A stretch of 64,000 nt of DNA from positions 2,542,001-2,606,000 of the forward strand of contig NZ_LR746496.1 in the NCBI RefSeq assembly GCF_902729405.1. Direction: 5' to 3'. This document shows positions 18,393 through 26,682 of the stretch, one piece after another. A program made the translations under genes and the position numbers. The stretch comes from Acididesulfobacillus acetoxydans. GTDB taxonomy: Bacteria; Bacillota; Desulfitobacteriia; Desulfitobacteriales; Desulfitobacteriaceae. The notes under the pieces are model-generated. The model saw only the letters and a program-made list of their open reading frames with translations, did not search any database and had not been told where the DNA came from. The stretch's first letter is position 1. Every line of letters begins with the position of its first letter.

Positions 18393-19640
18393 ATGGAGTT
18401 TCCGGAACTGACGGAAATGGGCCGCAGAGCCAAAGCAGCTGCCCGCGGGCTGGCTTTCCTGGGGAGTGCTGAGAAGGATGAGGTTCTCTTGGCGATGGCG
18501 GGCGCACTGAGGGAACACGCCGGGGAAATCCTGGCGGCGAACGCCCTGGATGTCAAAAAGGCCGAAGAAAAAGGAATGAAAAAGAGTCTGGTCAACCGTC
18601 TCAGGCTGACGGAAGCCGGGATTGAGCAGCTGGCCGCGGGGTTGCGGGAGGTAGCGGGACTGGCGGATCCGGTAGGCGAAGGGGAGTTTTGGAGCCGGCC
18701 CAACGGGTTGAGAATTCAACGCACCCGGGTGCCCCTGGGGGTTATTGCCATGATCTACGAAGCGAGACCCAACGTCACAGTCGATGCCGCGGCTCTCTGC
18801 CTCAAAGCGGGCAATGCCGTGATCCTGCGCGGAGGATCGGAAGCGATCGAGAGCAACATCGCGCTCAGCCGGGTGATCGCCCGGGCCGCGGAAGGAAAGG
18901 GGCTGCCCCGGGGTTCGATTCAGTTGCTGGAAAAAACAGAGCGCGAGTGGGTTCAGCAGCTGCTGAGAATGAACGCTTATGTGGATGTCGTGATTCCCCG
19001 GGGCGGGGCGGGGCTTATCCAAACGGTCATCCGGAACGCGACTGTCCCGGTCATCGAGACGGGAACCGGAGTGTGCCATGCTTATGTGGAACAAAGGGCG
19101 GATTTCGCTAAGGCTGTTCCCATCGTCATTAATTCTAAGACCCAAAACCCCGGGGTCTGCAACGCCCTTGAGACCCTCTTGGTCGATGACAGCATCGCTG
19201 AGAAGTTTCTGCCGCTCATGGCGGAAGAATTATACCGGCATGGGGTAGAAATCAGGGGATGTCCGAGAACCTGTGCCATCCTGCCTGGGGCGGCAGCGGC
19301 CACAGAGGAGGATTGGTCAACCGAATACCTGGATTTGATCTTGAGCATCCGGGTGGTAGAGGGTCTTGACCAAGCTTTGGACCACATTTTCCGCTACGGG
19401 ACGAAACACTCGGAGACAATCATTACGGAGGACTACTCCCAGGCCCAGCGTTTCCTGAGGGAAGTGGACGCGGCCGCGGTTTACGCCAACGCTTCCACCA
19501 GGTTCACAGACGGCGGGCGTTTCGGTTTTGGCGCGGAGATTGGGATCAGCACGCAAAAACTTCATGCCCGGGGGCCGATGGGCTTGCGGGAACTGACCAC
19601 CACTAAGTATATGATTTACGGTAACGGGCAAATTGTATAA
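18393..19640 (+). CDS. proA: Glutamate-5-semialdehyde dehydrogenase (gamma-glutamyl phosphate reductase)
   Basis: A 415-residue NADPH enzyme of the aldehyde dehydrogenase superfamily, second step of proline synthesis. Visible motifs: VPLGVIAMIYEARPNVTVDAAALCLKAGN, ILRGGSEA, VIPRGGAGLI, the catalytic cysteine in QNPGVCNALETLLV and the terminal RGPMGLRELTTTKYMIYGNG. ATG 18393 follows AGGGGGA. It is 222 bp downstream of proB, and the gap contains duplicated sequence. Confidence 0.96.
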   Translation: MEFPELTEMGRRAKAAARGLAFLGSAEKDEVLLAMAGALREHAGEILAANALDVKKAEEKGMKKSLVNRLRLTEAGIEQLAAGLREVAGLADPVGEGEFWSRPNGLRIQRTRVPLGVIAMIYEARPNVTVDAAALCLKAGNAVILRGGSEAIESNIALSRVIARAAEGKGLPRGSIQLLEKTEREWVQQLLRMNAYVDVVIPRGGAGLIQTVIRNATVPVIETGTGVCHAYVEQRADFAKAVPIVINSKTQNPGVCNALETLLVDDSIAEKFLPLMAEELYRHGVEIRGCPRTCAILPGAAAATEEDWSTEYLDLILSIRVVEGLDQALDHIFRYGTKHSETIITEDYSQAQRFLREVDAAAVYANASTRFTDGGRFGFGAEIGISTQKLHARGPMGLRELTTTKYMIYGNGQIV

Positions 19641-19831
19641 AACCATGCCGCCGTGAAGAGCCATTCCAAGCTGGGTATTTCCGGCGGCCCCTGTACAAGA
19701 GTCGGCACAAAGCCCGGACTTAGTCCGGTGCAGCGGGCCGAGAGGATTGCAAAAAGAGGCAGTGGCAGTTACGGCCGAAAAGAGCGGCTGCCGGAGGAAG
19801 TCCACATGCTATTACCCTGTAATGAGGGAAG

Positions 19832-20206
19832 ATGAGGAGGCGCAACTTGAAGGCAGGCGGAAATTTTATAGGGGTTCCCCAAGACGCTCCCCAAGACACT
19901 CCCCAAGAGATTCTCCACGAGACTCCCCATGGGATTCCCGTGGTCGTGCTCTACGCCAAAGAAGGCTGCTGCCTGTGCTCCGAGGCGCTCAAAGTGCTGC
20001 TGCACGTTCGCCAAGCCGTGCCTTTTACCCTGGTGCAAAAGGACATCACCGAGGATGAGCGACTGATGAGCAAGTATCAGTATTCGATTCCGGTGGTTGC
20101 CATCAACGGCAAAGAGAAGTTCGCTTATGAGGTGGATGAAGAGGAATTGAAGTCAGAGTTGGCGGCGGCGATGGCCGTGCCGAAATGCGAACAGGAGAAA
20201 GACTGA
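19832..20206 (+). CDS. Glutaredoxin-like protein with repeat-derived N-terminal extension
   Basis: A thioredoxin-fold protein of up to 124 residues. Its core IPVVVLYAKEGCCLCSEALKVL carries a CxxC-type site (CCLC), and SIPVVAINGKEKFAYEVDEEEL gives the cis-Pro and C-terminal part; this matches the DUF836/glutaredoxin-like family of small thiol oxidoreductases. Before the core, residues about 16-36 derive from five 12-bp DNA repeats (P-Q-D-x pattern), absent from normal family members. Start is ATG 19832 or TTG 19847; the latter is 7 nt after GAGGAGG. The last codons and stop form a perfect hairpin. Substrate unknown. Confidence 0.85.
   Translation: MRRRNLKAGGNFIGVPQDAPQDTPQEILHETPHGIPVVVLYAKEGCCLCSEALKVLLHVRQAVPFTLVQKDITEDERLMSKYQYSIPVVAINGKEKFAYEVDEEELKSELAAAMAVPKCEQEKD
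19877..19936 (+). repeat. 12-bp tandem repeat inside the glutaredoxin-like gene
   Basis: Five consecutive 12-bp units (consensus CCCCAAGACACT) in codon register start at 19877, 19889, 19901, 19913 and 19925. The first three are nearly identical. Confidence 0.9.
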
Positions 20207-20221
20207 GTCTTTCTCCTGTTC
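20189..20221. terminator. Perfect 15-bp hairpin with the stop codon as its loop
   Basis: GAACAGGAGAAAGAC (20189-20203) pairs perfectly with 20207-20221, and the three loop bases are the TGA stop (20204-20206). There is no U-tract after it, so it may be a weak terminator, an mRNA 3' stabiliser or an attenuating structure. Confidence 0.6.
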
Positions 20222-20325
20222 TAAGTCCAAGCTCAAACTCCGGTTTTGCCAATCCGGTAGAAGAGTTCTGTAGAAAACCAGCGTTGGCCGCCACGGGAAC
20301 TCTACAGAAAAGGAAATATAGCGAA

Positions 20326-20547
20326 CTACTCGACGATGTCTTCGCCGTGTTCGGACATCTCCTTTTCGGCGAATTTGATCATCTTCTTGACCATATTGCC
20401 GCCGATTCTGCCCACTTCGCGAGTCGTCATGTTTTCGAACCCTTTGTCTTCAATGTCATCATCGAGTTGCAACTCTTCCGCGACTTCCCATTTCAGCTCA
20501 TCCAACTGCTTTTCGGATTCGGGGACTTCGGGCTTGTTGTTGCTCAT
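20326..20547 (-). CDS. Small acid-soluble spore protein, alpha/beta type (minor)
   Basis: A 73-residue protein whose C-terminal half carries the SASP signature (EDKGFENMTTREVGRIGGNMVKKMI). The family coats and protects spore DNA and supplies amino acids on germination. The N-terminal half is acidic (EVPESEKQLDELKWEVAEEL), and the usual N-terminal GPR protease consensus is only loosely recognisable. ATG 20547 follows GGAGG; an upstream in-frame ATG at 20631 lacks such a site. Expected to be expressed in the forespore, but I could not define a sigma-G promoter. Confidence 0.9.
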   Translation of the reverse strand: MSNNKPEVPESEKQLDELKWEVAEELQLDDDIEDKGFENMTTREVGRIGGNMVKKMIKFAEKEMSEHGEDIVE

Positions 20548-20860
20548 GATCCTTTCCTCCTTCAAGGTGCGTATTGAGTGCGAACTCGGTCCTTTTCTAG
20601 CATGTCCGGTTTTGTCAGGATTATACCGCAAAAAAAGACTGGAACAGACGATAAAGCCAAAAGCAGTACCTTGAGTCTATACTTAGGCATCCTGAACATG
20701 TGGAAGTTCATAAAGCAGGTTGAATCCCGTTACTCTTTGTGGTTTTGAACAGATTAATCGCACCACGAATATGTACCATGTGCAAGAAACTCTTTTGGGG
20801 ATGCGCTCTCATCCCCGGAACCGAATTCCGAGGTTTCCCGCGCATGTTCTATAAGACAAG

Positions 20861-20885
20861 AAAAAAGCTCAACAAATTGTTGAGC
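20861..20885 (-). terminator. Minus-strand intrinsic terminator
   Basis: Perfect 8-bp arms (GCTCAACA, 20867-20874; 20878-20885) with a 3-nt loop. On the minus strand the stem is followed by TTTTTT. No minus-strand protein gene lies directly upstream of it. Confidence 0.75.
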
Positions 20886-20928
20886 CAGAGCAGAGGGGTT
20901 AGATTGAGGAGGAGTGAGATGAGAAGGT

Positions 20929-20966
20929 AACCGATGTAAATTACACCGGTTGTGGTGCATTTCACA
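20929..20966. promoter_or_regulatory. Palindrome and CRP/FNR-like operator
   Basis: AACCG-TGTAA-TTACA-CGGTT forms a 23-bp palindrome with one mismatched pair (20929-20951). Abutting it is TGTGG-TGCATT-TCACA (20951-20966), which matches the CRP/FNR family consensus TGTGA-N6-TCACA at nine of ten positions. Confidence 0.5.
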
Positions 20967-21162
20967 ACTAGATTGTAACCTATTTCGCAAACTTTTACTA
21001 GACCTTTTATTGTGTTTCAACATTAAATTATCCTATGACAAAAAAGCGACTGTTTTAAGAGGCTGCCGCCCGAGCTTTGGGGGCAGTCCTCTCGAGCACA
21101 GTTACCGAAGCAAGCCCGGCTGAACCGGGGTTTTGTCTCCGGGTCCGACCGGGGTTGCCGTA

Positions 21163-21238
21163 GTGGCACAGCGGAGTAAACGCATGGGGATATGGTATAA
21201 GTGGCGCAGAGCAGCAAACGCTTCGGGATATGGTATAA
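21163..21238 (+). repeat. 38-bp tandem duplication carrying a -10 box
   Basis: Units at 21163-21200 and 21201-21238 match at about 31 of 38 positions. Both end in GGGATATGGTATAA; only the second completes TATAAT (21234-21239). It lies 57 bp upstream of the DUF3842 gene and probably contains its promoter. Confidence 0.85.
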
Positions 21239-21295
21239 TGTTCCCACTGAGGCTCAAAGATAGGAAAGATAGAACTGAAGGGGAGCGGTGCAGGG

Positions 21296-21706
21296 ATGAG
21301 AGTAGCCGTGGTCGATGGGCAGGGTGGCGGCATCGGTAAGCATATTGTCGAACAGTTGCGCAAAAGGCTTCCCGGTCTGGATATTCTGGCTTTAGGGACA
21401 AATGCCCTGGCGACCGGGGCTATGTTGCGCGCGGGGGCTTCAGAGGGAGCGTCCGGTGAGTCAGCCATATGTTTTAATGCGGAGAAGGTGGATCTGATTG
21501 TCGGTTCCCTGGCCATTATAACGGTTTACGGTCTGCTGGGGGAAGTCACACCCCAAATGGCGGCCGCTCTCGCCGGCTGCTCGAAACCGAAACTGTTGCT
21601 GCCGGTCCAAAGGGGCAACGTACAAATCATAGGGCTGATTAAAGCTCCATTGCCTCACCAGATTGAAGCCCTGGTGGACGAAGTGGAGCGCAGGGTAAAA
21701 GCCTGA
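21296..21706 (+). CDS. DUF3842 family protein
   Basis: A 136-residue protein starting with VAVVDGQGGGIGKHIVEQL, a glycine-rich nucleotide-binding-like beginning, and including a central ALGTNALATGAMLRAGA and SLAIITVYGLLGEVTP. I recognise it as DUF3842, a small family of unknown function common in anaerobic Clostridia. ATG 21296 follows a GGGAG-type site. It is monocistronic, with a terminator downstream. No function can be deduced from its neighbours. Confidence 0.8.
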   Translation: MRVAVVDGQGGGIGKHIVEQLRKRLPGLDILALGTNALATGAMLRAGASEGASGESAICFNAEKVDLIVGSLAIITVYGLLGEVTPQMAAALAGCSKPKLLLPVQRGNVQIIGLIKAPLPHQIEALVDEVERRVKA

Positions 21707-21753
21707 TACCCATTCGCGCAGGGGATGTTTAGCTTTAGCTATTGCGAATCCGG

Positions 21754-21787
21754 AGCCGGCCGGTGACTCGTTCCTACCACCGGGCCG
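21754..21787 (+). terminator. GC-rich hairpin after the DUF3842 gene
   Basis: CCGGCCGGTG pairs with CACCGGGCCGG around an ~11-nt loop, with one bulge. The following bases (TGAATCTTATACTT) are only moderately U-rich. Confidence 0.55.
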
Positions 21788-21800
21788 GTGAATCTTATAC

Positions 21801-21829
21801 TTGACACAGGGTAAATCTCATGTTAGGAT
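21801..21829 (+). promoter_or_regulatory. Promoter of cysK
   Basis: Perfect TTGACA (21801-21806), 17 bp, TAGGAT (21824-21829), about 38 bp before the cysK start. Confidence 0.75.
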
Positions 21830-21866
21830 AAAGCATACTAAATTGATATGGATGTAGGTGATTAAA

Positions 21867-22784
21867 TTGAAAAAGGCTGATTCTGTTACTGCGTTAATTG
21901 GACAAACCCCCGTGATTCGCTTGCACCGGGTCGTGAAACCCGGCATGGCTGATGTGTACGTCAAACTGGAATCCTTTAACCCGGGCGGAAGTGTCAAAGA
22001 CCGGATTGCGTTGAGCATGGTCTCGGCAGCGGAAGAACAAGGTCTGCTGCTGCCGGGAGGAACAATCGTTGAGCCGACGAGTGGGAATACGGGTATCGGT
22101 TTGGCGATGGTAGCGGCGGCTCGGGGTTACAAACTTATCCTGGTGATGCCGGAAACGATGAGTGTGGAAAGGAGAATGCTGCTGGCGGCTTATGGCGCTG
22201 ATTGCGTGTTGAGTCCCGGAGCTAAAGGGATGAACGGTGCCATTGAGGAAGCGGAGCGGTTGGTTCGTGAGCACCCGGGCTATTTTATGCCCCAACAATT
22301 TGAGAATGGAGCTAACCCTGAGGCGCACCGTCGCACGACCGCGCTGGAACTGCTGGAGCAACTGGGGAAGATCGATGCCTTCGTAGCCGGGGTAGGAACA
22401 GGAGGCACGGTTAGCGGTGTGGGCGAAGTGTTGAAAGCCAAACTTTCCGGAGTCCGGGTTTTCGCCGTCGAACCATCTGCTTCGGCCGTTTTGTCGGGCA
22501 AAGAGCCCGGGCCTCATAAGATTCAGGGTATCGGTGCGGGATTTGTACCGAAGGTGTTGAATCGTCAAATCTTGGACGAGGTGATCACTGTCGGCAATGA
22601 GGAAGCTCTGGAAATGGGACGCCGTTTGGCACGTGAAGAAGGTCTCCTGGTGGGTATATCCTCCGGAGCGGCGGTCAGCGCAGCTCTGCAGGTGGCGGCC
22701 TCTCTGGGTGAAGGAAAAACTGTGGCGGTCCTGGCGGCGGATACTGGGGAAAGGTATTTGAGTACGGAAATGTTCAGACTCTGA
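21867..22784 (+). CDS. cysK: Cysteine synthase (O-acetylserine sulfhydrylase)
   Basis: A 305-residue PLP enzyme that makes cysteine from O-acetylserine and sulfide. The PLP lysine is in [15 protein letters not shown] (about residue 43), the substrate loop is [19 protein letters not shown] and the phosphate-binding loop is [17 protein letters not shown] chose TTG 21867 because AGGTG lies 6 nt before it; GTG 21858 is an in-frame alternative. It has its own promoter. Distinguishing CysK from CysM or a cystathionine beta-synthase-like paralogue needs comparison, but the length and motifs favour CysK. Confidence 0.92.
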   Translation: MKKADSVTALIGQTPVIRLHRVVKPGMADVYVKLESFNPGGSVKDRIALSMVSAAEEQGLLLPGGTIVEPTSGNTGIGLAMVAAARGYKLILVMPETMSVERRMLLAAYGADCVLSPGAKGMNGAIEEAERLVREHPGYFMPQQFENGANPEAHRRTTALELLEQLGKIDAFVAGVGTGGTVSGVGEVLKAKLSGVRVFAVEPSASAVLSGKEPGPHKIQGIGAGFVPKVLNRQILDEVITVGNEEALEMGRRLAREEGLLVGISSGAAVSAALQVAASLGEGKTVAVLAADTGERYLSTEMFRL

Positions 22785-22880
22785 GCGGGAACCCAACTTT
22801 CATAGTACAAATATAAGGTAGTTTAATAATTCAGACTGAACGCTGATCTCGAAGAAGCCCCGGGGCTCCCCGCGCTCCCC

Positions 22881-22910
22881 TTTACAAAGGAAAATATCCT
22901 ATGCTAAAAT
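22881..22910 (+). promoter_or_regulatory. Promoter of yebC
   Basis: TTTACA (22881-22886), 18 bp, TAAAAT (22905-22910), 30 bp before the GTG start of yebC. Confidence 0.6.
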
Positions 22911-22940
22911 ATTTTTTGGACTAGATAAGGGGGAGTCGTC

Positions 22941-23693
22941 GTGTCAGGACATTCCAAATGGGCAAATATCAAGCACAAGAAGGCTAAAGCCGACTCGCAA
23001 AAGGGGCAGATTTTTACGAAGATAGGGCGGGAATTGATTGTCGCCGCGAAAGTGGGCGGACCCGATCCGGCCAACAATTTCCGCTTAAAACTGATCGTTG
23101 ACAAAGCCAAGGCCGCCAACATGCCGAATGAGAACATACAGCGTGCCATTCAAAAAGGAGCGGGAAGCGGCGAAGGTGACAGTTACGAAGAGCTCCGGTA
23201 TGAAGGGTACGCACCGGGCGGCGTGGCGGTGATGGTCAACATCCTGACGGATAATCGCAACCGGACAGCGGGAGAGATGCGCCATATCTTTTCCAAACAC
23301 GGCGGTAACCTGGGTGAGACCGGTTGTGTCAGCTGGATGTTTAAGGAGAAAGGTCAGTTGACCGTGCCGCGTGAGGACCTGAAATTGAATGAGGATGATT
23401 TCATGTTGCTGGCCCTGGAAGCGGGCGCAGAGGACCTCGATACGGACGAGGAGAGTTTTCAGGTCTATACCGAACCCGAGAATACGGAAGCAGTTCGCCA
23501 GGCCCTTTTGGACCAAGGCTTGCCTATAGAAGAGGCGGCCATCAACCTGATTCCGGAGAGCACGATCGAGATCGACGATGTGAACCAGGCAGGCAAGATT
23601 ATCCGCCTGATTGACGCTTTGGAAGAAAATGATGATGTGCAGGGGGTTTACACCAACTTTGAGTTGGCGGAATCCATCGCGGAACAATTCTAG
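22941..23693 (+). CDS. yebC: YebC/PmpR family protein
   Basis: A 250-residue protein with the unmistakable N-terminus [22 protein letters not shown]. Members bind DNA as transcriptional regulators or, as more recently shown for the family, relieve ribosome stalling on proline-rich stretches; which role applies here is open. GTG 22941 follows GGGGGAG. It precedes ruvCAB, the usual chromosomal order, but a 278-bp gap with its own promoter-like sequence separates it from ruvC. Confidence 0.95.
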   Translation: MSGHSKWANIKHKKAKADSQKGQIFTKIGRELIVAAKVGGPDPANNFRLKLIVDKAKAANMPNENIQRAIQKGAGSGEGDSYEELRYEGYAPGGVAVMVNILTDNRNRTAGEMRHIFSKHGGNLGETGCVSWMFKEKGQLTVPREDLKLNEDDFMLLALEAGAEDLDTDEESFQVYTEPENTEAVRQALLDQGLPIEEAAINLIPESTIEIDDVNQAGKIIRLIDALEENDDVQGVYTNFELAESIAEQF

Positions 23694-23971
23694 CGGAGTA
23701 CGAAAGCAGCAATCCTCTGACTGCGGTCAGGGGAGTCGAAGGTTTGCAGAGAGCCCCTTCCCGGTGAGACCGTGGCTAACGACGAGTCGGGAGGGGTTGT
23801 TCAATTTAGAGAGTAAACGCGGCTGGCCGCGGGGCAGTTGGGGTCAAGGCCGAGAAGGCAAGAATTACAAGAATACGGGAATATATGTTCCTTAACCCCC
23901 GGAATACTGCTATAATGATAAGACACGGATGGCGCACAGAAGTCGTGTGTAAGGGAGACGGAGGGCGTGGT

Positions 23972-24469
23972 ATGATAATTCTGGGCATCGATCCGGGGAC
24001 AGCTATCATGGGGTACGGCTTGATCGAAGAGAGTCACGGCAGGCTGACGGCGCTGACTTATGCCTCGTGGCGGACTCGAGCCGGTTCTCCGCTGCCCTCC
24101 CGGCTGCTGAGCTTGCATGACAGTTTCAACCGCTTGCTGGAACAATATACGCCGGACTGCGTGGCGGTGGAGGAACTCTTTTTTAACCGCAACACCACCA
24201 CCGCGCTTTCCGTGGGACAGGCACGGGGAATCGTGCTTTTGGCTGCCGCTCAGCATGGCCTCCCTGTCTATGAGTACACTCCCCTGCAGGTGAAGCAGGC
24301 GGTGGTCGGCTACGGCAAGGCAGAGAAGGTCCAGGTGCAGCAGATGGTACGTTCGCTTCTGGGTTTGGCGGCAGTGCCGAAACCGGACGATACGGCGGAC
24401 GCCCTGGCCATTGCGATTTGCCATGCCCACAGTTTCACCTGGCAACGGCGAATGGGGGAACTTCAGTGA
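23972..24469 (+). CDS. ruvC: Crossover junction endodeoxyribonuclease RuvC
   Basis: A 165-residue Holliday junction resolvase. The first catalytic Asp is in [16 protein letters not shown] (D7), the Glu pair in VAVEELFF (E67/E68) and the last acidic residues in [20 protein letters not shown] 23972 is 6 nt after GGAGGG; an in-frame extension back to 23885 lacks one. The stop overlaps the ruvA start by 4 bp. A TATAAT at 23911-23916 may belong to its promoter. Confidence 0.96.
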   Translation: MIILGIDPGTAIMGYGLIEESHGRLTALTYASWRTRAGSPLPSRLLSLHDSFNRLLEQYTPDCVAVEELFFNRNTTTALSVGQARGIVLLAAAQHGLPVYEYTPLQVKQAVVGYGKAEKVQVQQMVRSLLGLAAVPKPDDTADALAIAICHAHSFTWQRRMGELQ

Positions 24470-25059
24470 TCGGCATGCTGCGCGGAGAAGTCTGGGAAAT
24501 TCAGAACGACAAAATAGTCTTGGATGTTCAGGGTGTCGGCTACTTGCTGGCAGTGCCCTTGGGGTTGCTCGGCAAGACCCGGGTGGGCGAAAAGATAACG
24601 CTTTACACCCACCTCATCGTGCGCGAGGAGGAACTGTCTTTGGTCGGTTTTGCCAGCGCCGCCGAGAAGAGGATTTTCCTGGAAATGCTGAACATTTCGG
24701 GGATTGGTCCCAAAGCCGCCCTGGCCGTTTTGTCGACTTTTGGTGCCCGGGAAGCTGAGAATGCCATTGCCAGGAGGGATGTTCAGCTCTTGACCAAAGT
24801 CCCCGGCATTGGGAAAAAGACGGCCGAGCGGCTGGTCTTGGAGTTAAAAGATAAGTTTGGCGGCACGGATTCGGCGGACACCGGCCGGTCTCTCAAGGTT
24901 TCCGGTGCGGGCGAGGAGGCCTTGGAAGCTCTCCTGGCCCTGGGTTTCGGATTGGACGAAGCTCGCAGAGCCTTAGGAGAAGCGGTCCGGGAGGGCGAAG
25001 AAGCGGGCAGCGAGGAGCGCATCAGGCGGGCCTTGAAATTGTTGGCCCGACCCGGGTGA
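24466..25059 (+). CDS. ruvA: Holliday junction DNA helicase subunit RuvA
   Basis: A 197-residue junction-recognition subunit of the branch-migration complex. OB-fold N-terminus ([28 protein letters not shown]), tandem helix-hairpin-helix motifs ([16 protein letters not shown] and [22 protein letters not shown]) and a C-terminal domain III that contacts RuvB. The GTG at 24466 overlaps the ruvC stop in GTGA, with GGGGGAA just upstream. Confidence 0.95.
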   Translation: MIGMLRGEVWEIQNDKIVLDVQGVGYLLAVPLGLLGKTRVGEKITLYTHLIVREEELSLVGFASAAEKRIFLEMLNISGIGPKAALAVLSTFGAREAENAIARRDVQLLTKVPGIGKKTAERLVLELKDKFGGTDSADTGRSLKVSGAGEEALEALLALGFGLDEARRALGEAVREGEEAGSEERIRRALKLLARPG

Positions 25060-25293
25060 GCCCCGGGTGCCGGTGGGTGAGATCCGCTGCCGAATCGGAG
25101 ACAGCGGAAGGGGTTGGACAGAGCGGGTAGGTCAGACATAACGGGTAAGTCGGACAAGCAGGTAAGCAGGGCGGAGAGTCGGCGACGGCCTCTGACCAAG
25201 AGGTTTAGCCGCATGCCCCCGGCTTAAGCAGGGATGAGATTCGGGTCCGGCCGTTGTGGAGTGTCACACTGAGAGAGAGAGGGCAGTAGGGGG
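25060..25293. other. ruvA-ruvB spacer
   Basis: A 234-bp gap, unusually large between these partners. It contains loose repeats of a GGGTAAGTC(GGACA) type between about 25117 and 25175. No gene or terminator is visible. Confidence 0.5.
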
Positions 25294-26322
25294 ATGGAGG
25301 AACGCATCATCGCGCCGCAGGAGCAGCCTGCTGACCAGGGAGGCGAGATCCTCCGGCCGCATCGTTTAGCGGACTATGTCGGCCAGAGTACCGTCAAGGA
25401 GAACCTTAAGGTTTTTATCCAAGCCGCTTTGACGCGGGGAGAGGCCTTGGATCACGTCTTGCTCTACGGTCCGCCGGGGTTGGGCAAAACCACCCTGGCC
25501 AATATTATAGCGGCGGAGATGGGCGTCGGCATTCGCACGACATCGGGACCCGCCGTGGAACGGCCGGGGGACTTGGCGGCTATCCTTACCGGTCTGGAGC
25601 CGAGAGACGTCCTCTTTATCGACGAGGTGCACCGTTTGAGCCGCACCACGGAGGAAATTCTCTATTCGGCCATGGAGGACGGGTGTTTGGATATTATGCT
25701 CGGGAAAGGGCCCAGCGCCCGTTCGCTCCGGCTCTCCTTGCCTCCCTTTACCCTGGTGGGAGCCACGACCCGGGCAGGTCAGCTGACTTCTCCTTTGCGT
25801 GATCGTTTTGGGGTGATCGCCCGTCTGGAGTTTTACGAAGTTGAGGAACTTCTGCAGATTGCGCTTAGGACGGCCGAAATTCTTCGCCTGACCATTACGC
25901 CGGAGGCAGCCGGAGAAATTGCCCGCCGCTCGCGGGGAACCCCCAGAATCGCCAACCGGCTTCTCAAACGGGTAAGGGACTATGCCCAGGTTTGGCAAGA
26001 CGGGATTGTCACGAAAGACTTGGCTTCCGAGGCTTTGAACCGTTTGGAAGTGGACCGGTCCGGGCTTGATAAAATCGACCAAAGGATGCTTCGCGCTATC
26101 ATCGGCACTTTCAGCGGCGGGCCGGTCGGTCTGGAAACTTTGGCGGCAACTATCGGTGAAGAAAGCGAGACGCTGGAGGACGTGGTGGAACCCTTTTTAT
26201 TGCAAATGGGCTTCTTGCAGAGGACTCCCAGAGGCAGAGTGGCAACCTCAAAGGCGTACGGGCACCTGCAGATTCCGCTGCCGGCCCGTGATGAGGGAGG
26301 GCTTTTTCCGCCCGAGTCTTAG
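25294..26322 (+). CDS. ruvB: Holliday junction DNA helicase RuvB
   Basis: A 342-residue AAA+ motor that drives branch migration with RuvA. Walker [19 protein letters not shown] (about residues 55-72), Walker [11 protein letters not shown], sensor 1 LVGATTRAG, arginine finger region SPLRDRFG and a C-terminal winged helix ([17 protein letters not shown]). ATG 25294 follows AGGGGG. Length is typical. Confidence 0.97.
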   Translation: MEERIIAPQEQPADQGGEILRPHRLADYVGQSTVKENLKVFIQAALTRGEALDHVLLYGPPGLGKTTLANIIAAEMGVGIRTTSGPAVERPGDLAAILTGLEPRDVLFIDEVHRLSRTTEEILYSAMEDGCLDIMLGKGPSARSLRLSLPPFTLVGATTRAGQLTSPLRDRFGVIARLEFYEVEELLQIALRTAEILRLTITPEAAGEIARRSRGTPRIANRLLKRVRDYAQVWQDGIVTKDLASEALNRLEVDRSGLDKIDQRMLRAIIGTFSGGPVGLETLAATIGEESETLEDVVEPFLLQMGFLQRTPRGRVATSKAYGHLQIPLPARDEGGLFPPES

Positions 26323-26682
26323 CCGGCTGAGCCCGCGGCGTTTGGCGGGTTCCATACGTCTCCCTCCGGCGGCGAGAGCCGAGGGCGTCTGGCGCTTAGC
26401 CCTCCATGCTTTGGGGCCCGCCGTGACAGCCGCCGTGGCCGGCAGGCTCGGGGGTTGTGTGACGCTCAGCCGGTTCTCCCACCCTTTGCGGGTCCTCTGC
26501 GGCAGCCGGGGCCCCGTTGCCGTGGCAGGCTGACTAAGAGGCATCGATGTAGCCGCGGCAAGGACGGGACGGAGGGCTTTGAGGTTTGGGTGAGGTTGGG
26601 ATCCATCGGGGCTGCCAAGGAGTCCTTTCGCATAGGGTATCCGGAAAACGGGCACTCTGTTCTCAGAGAGTGAGGTGCCGGT
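26323..26682. other. 360-bp stretch between ruvB and spoIID
   Basis: GC-rich and without a convincing gene, promoter or terminator. A weak GAGGTG ribosome binding site for spoIID stands at its end. Confidence 0.5.

Larger units (their letters stand above)
20632..21295. other. 664-bp non-coding region with several palindromes
   Basis: No protein gene can be supported. It holds a minus-strand terminator (20861-20885), a 23-bp palindrome (20929-20951), a CRP/FNR-like box (20951-20966) and a 38-bp tandem duplication containing TATAAT (21163-21238). The arrangement box - about 80 bp - terminator on the minus strand would fit a small regulatory RNA, but I see no clear promoter. Confidence 0.5.

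Noticed and set aside
20189-20221. Selenocysteine TGA in the glutaredoxin-like gene
   Set aside because: The TGA is the hairpin loop itself and not upstream of it; no conserved Cys position is expected there, and the downstream frame has no homologous extension.
20754-21023. 89-codon minus-strand frame in the 664-bp intergenic region
   Set aside because: It runs through a terminator hairpin and a palindrome, with no ribosome binding site and composition unlike a protein.
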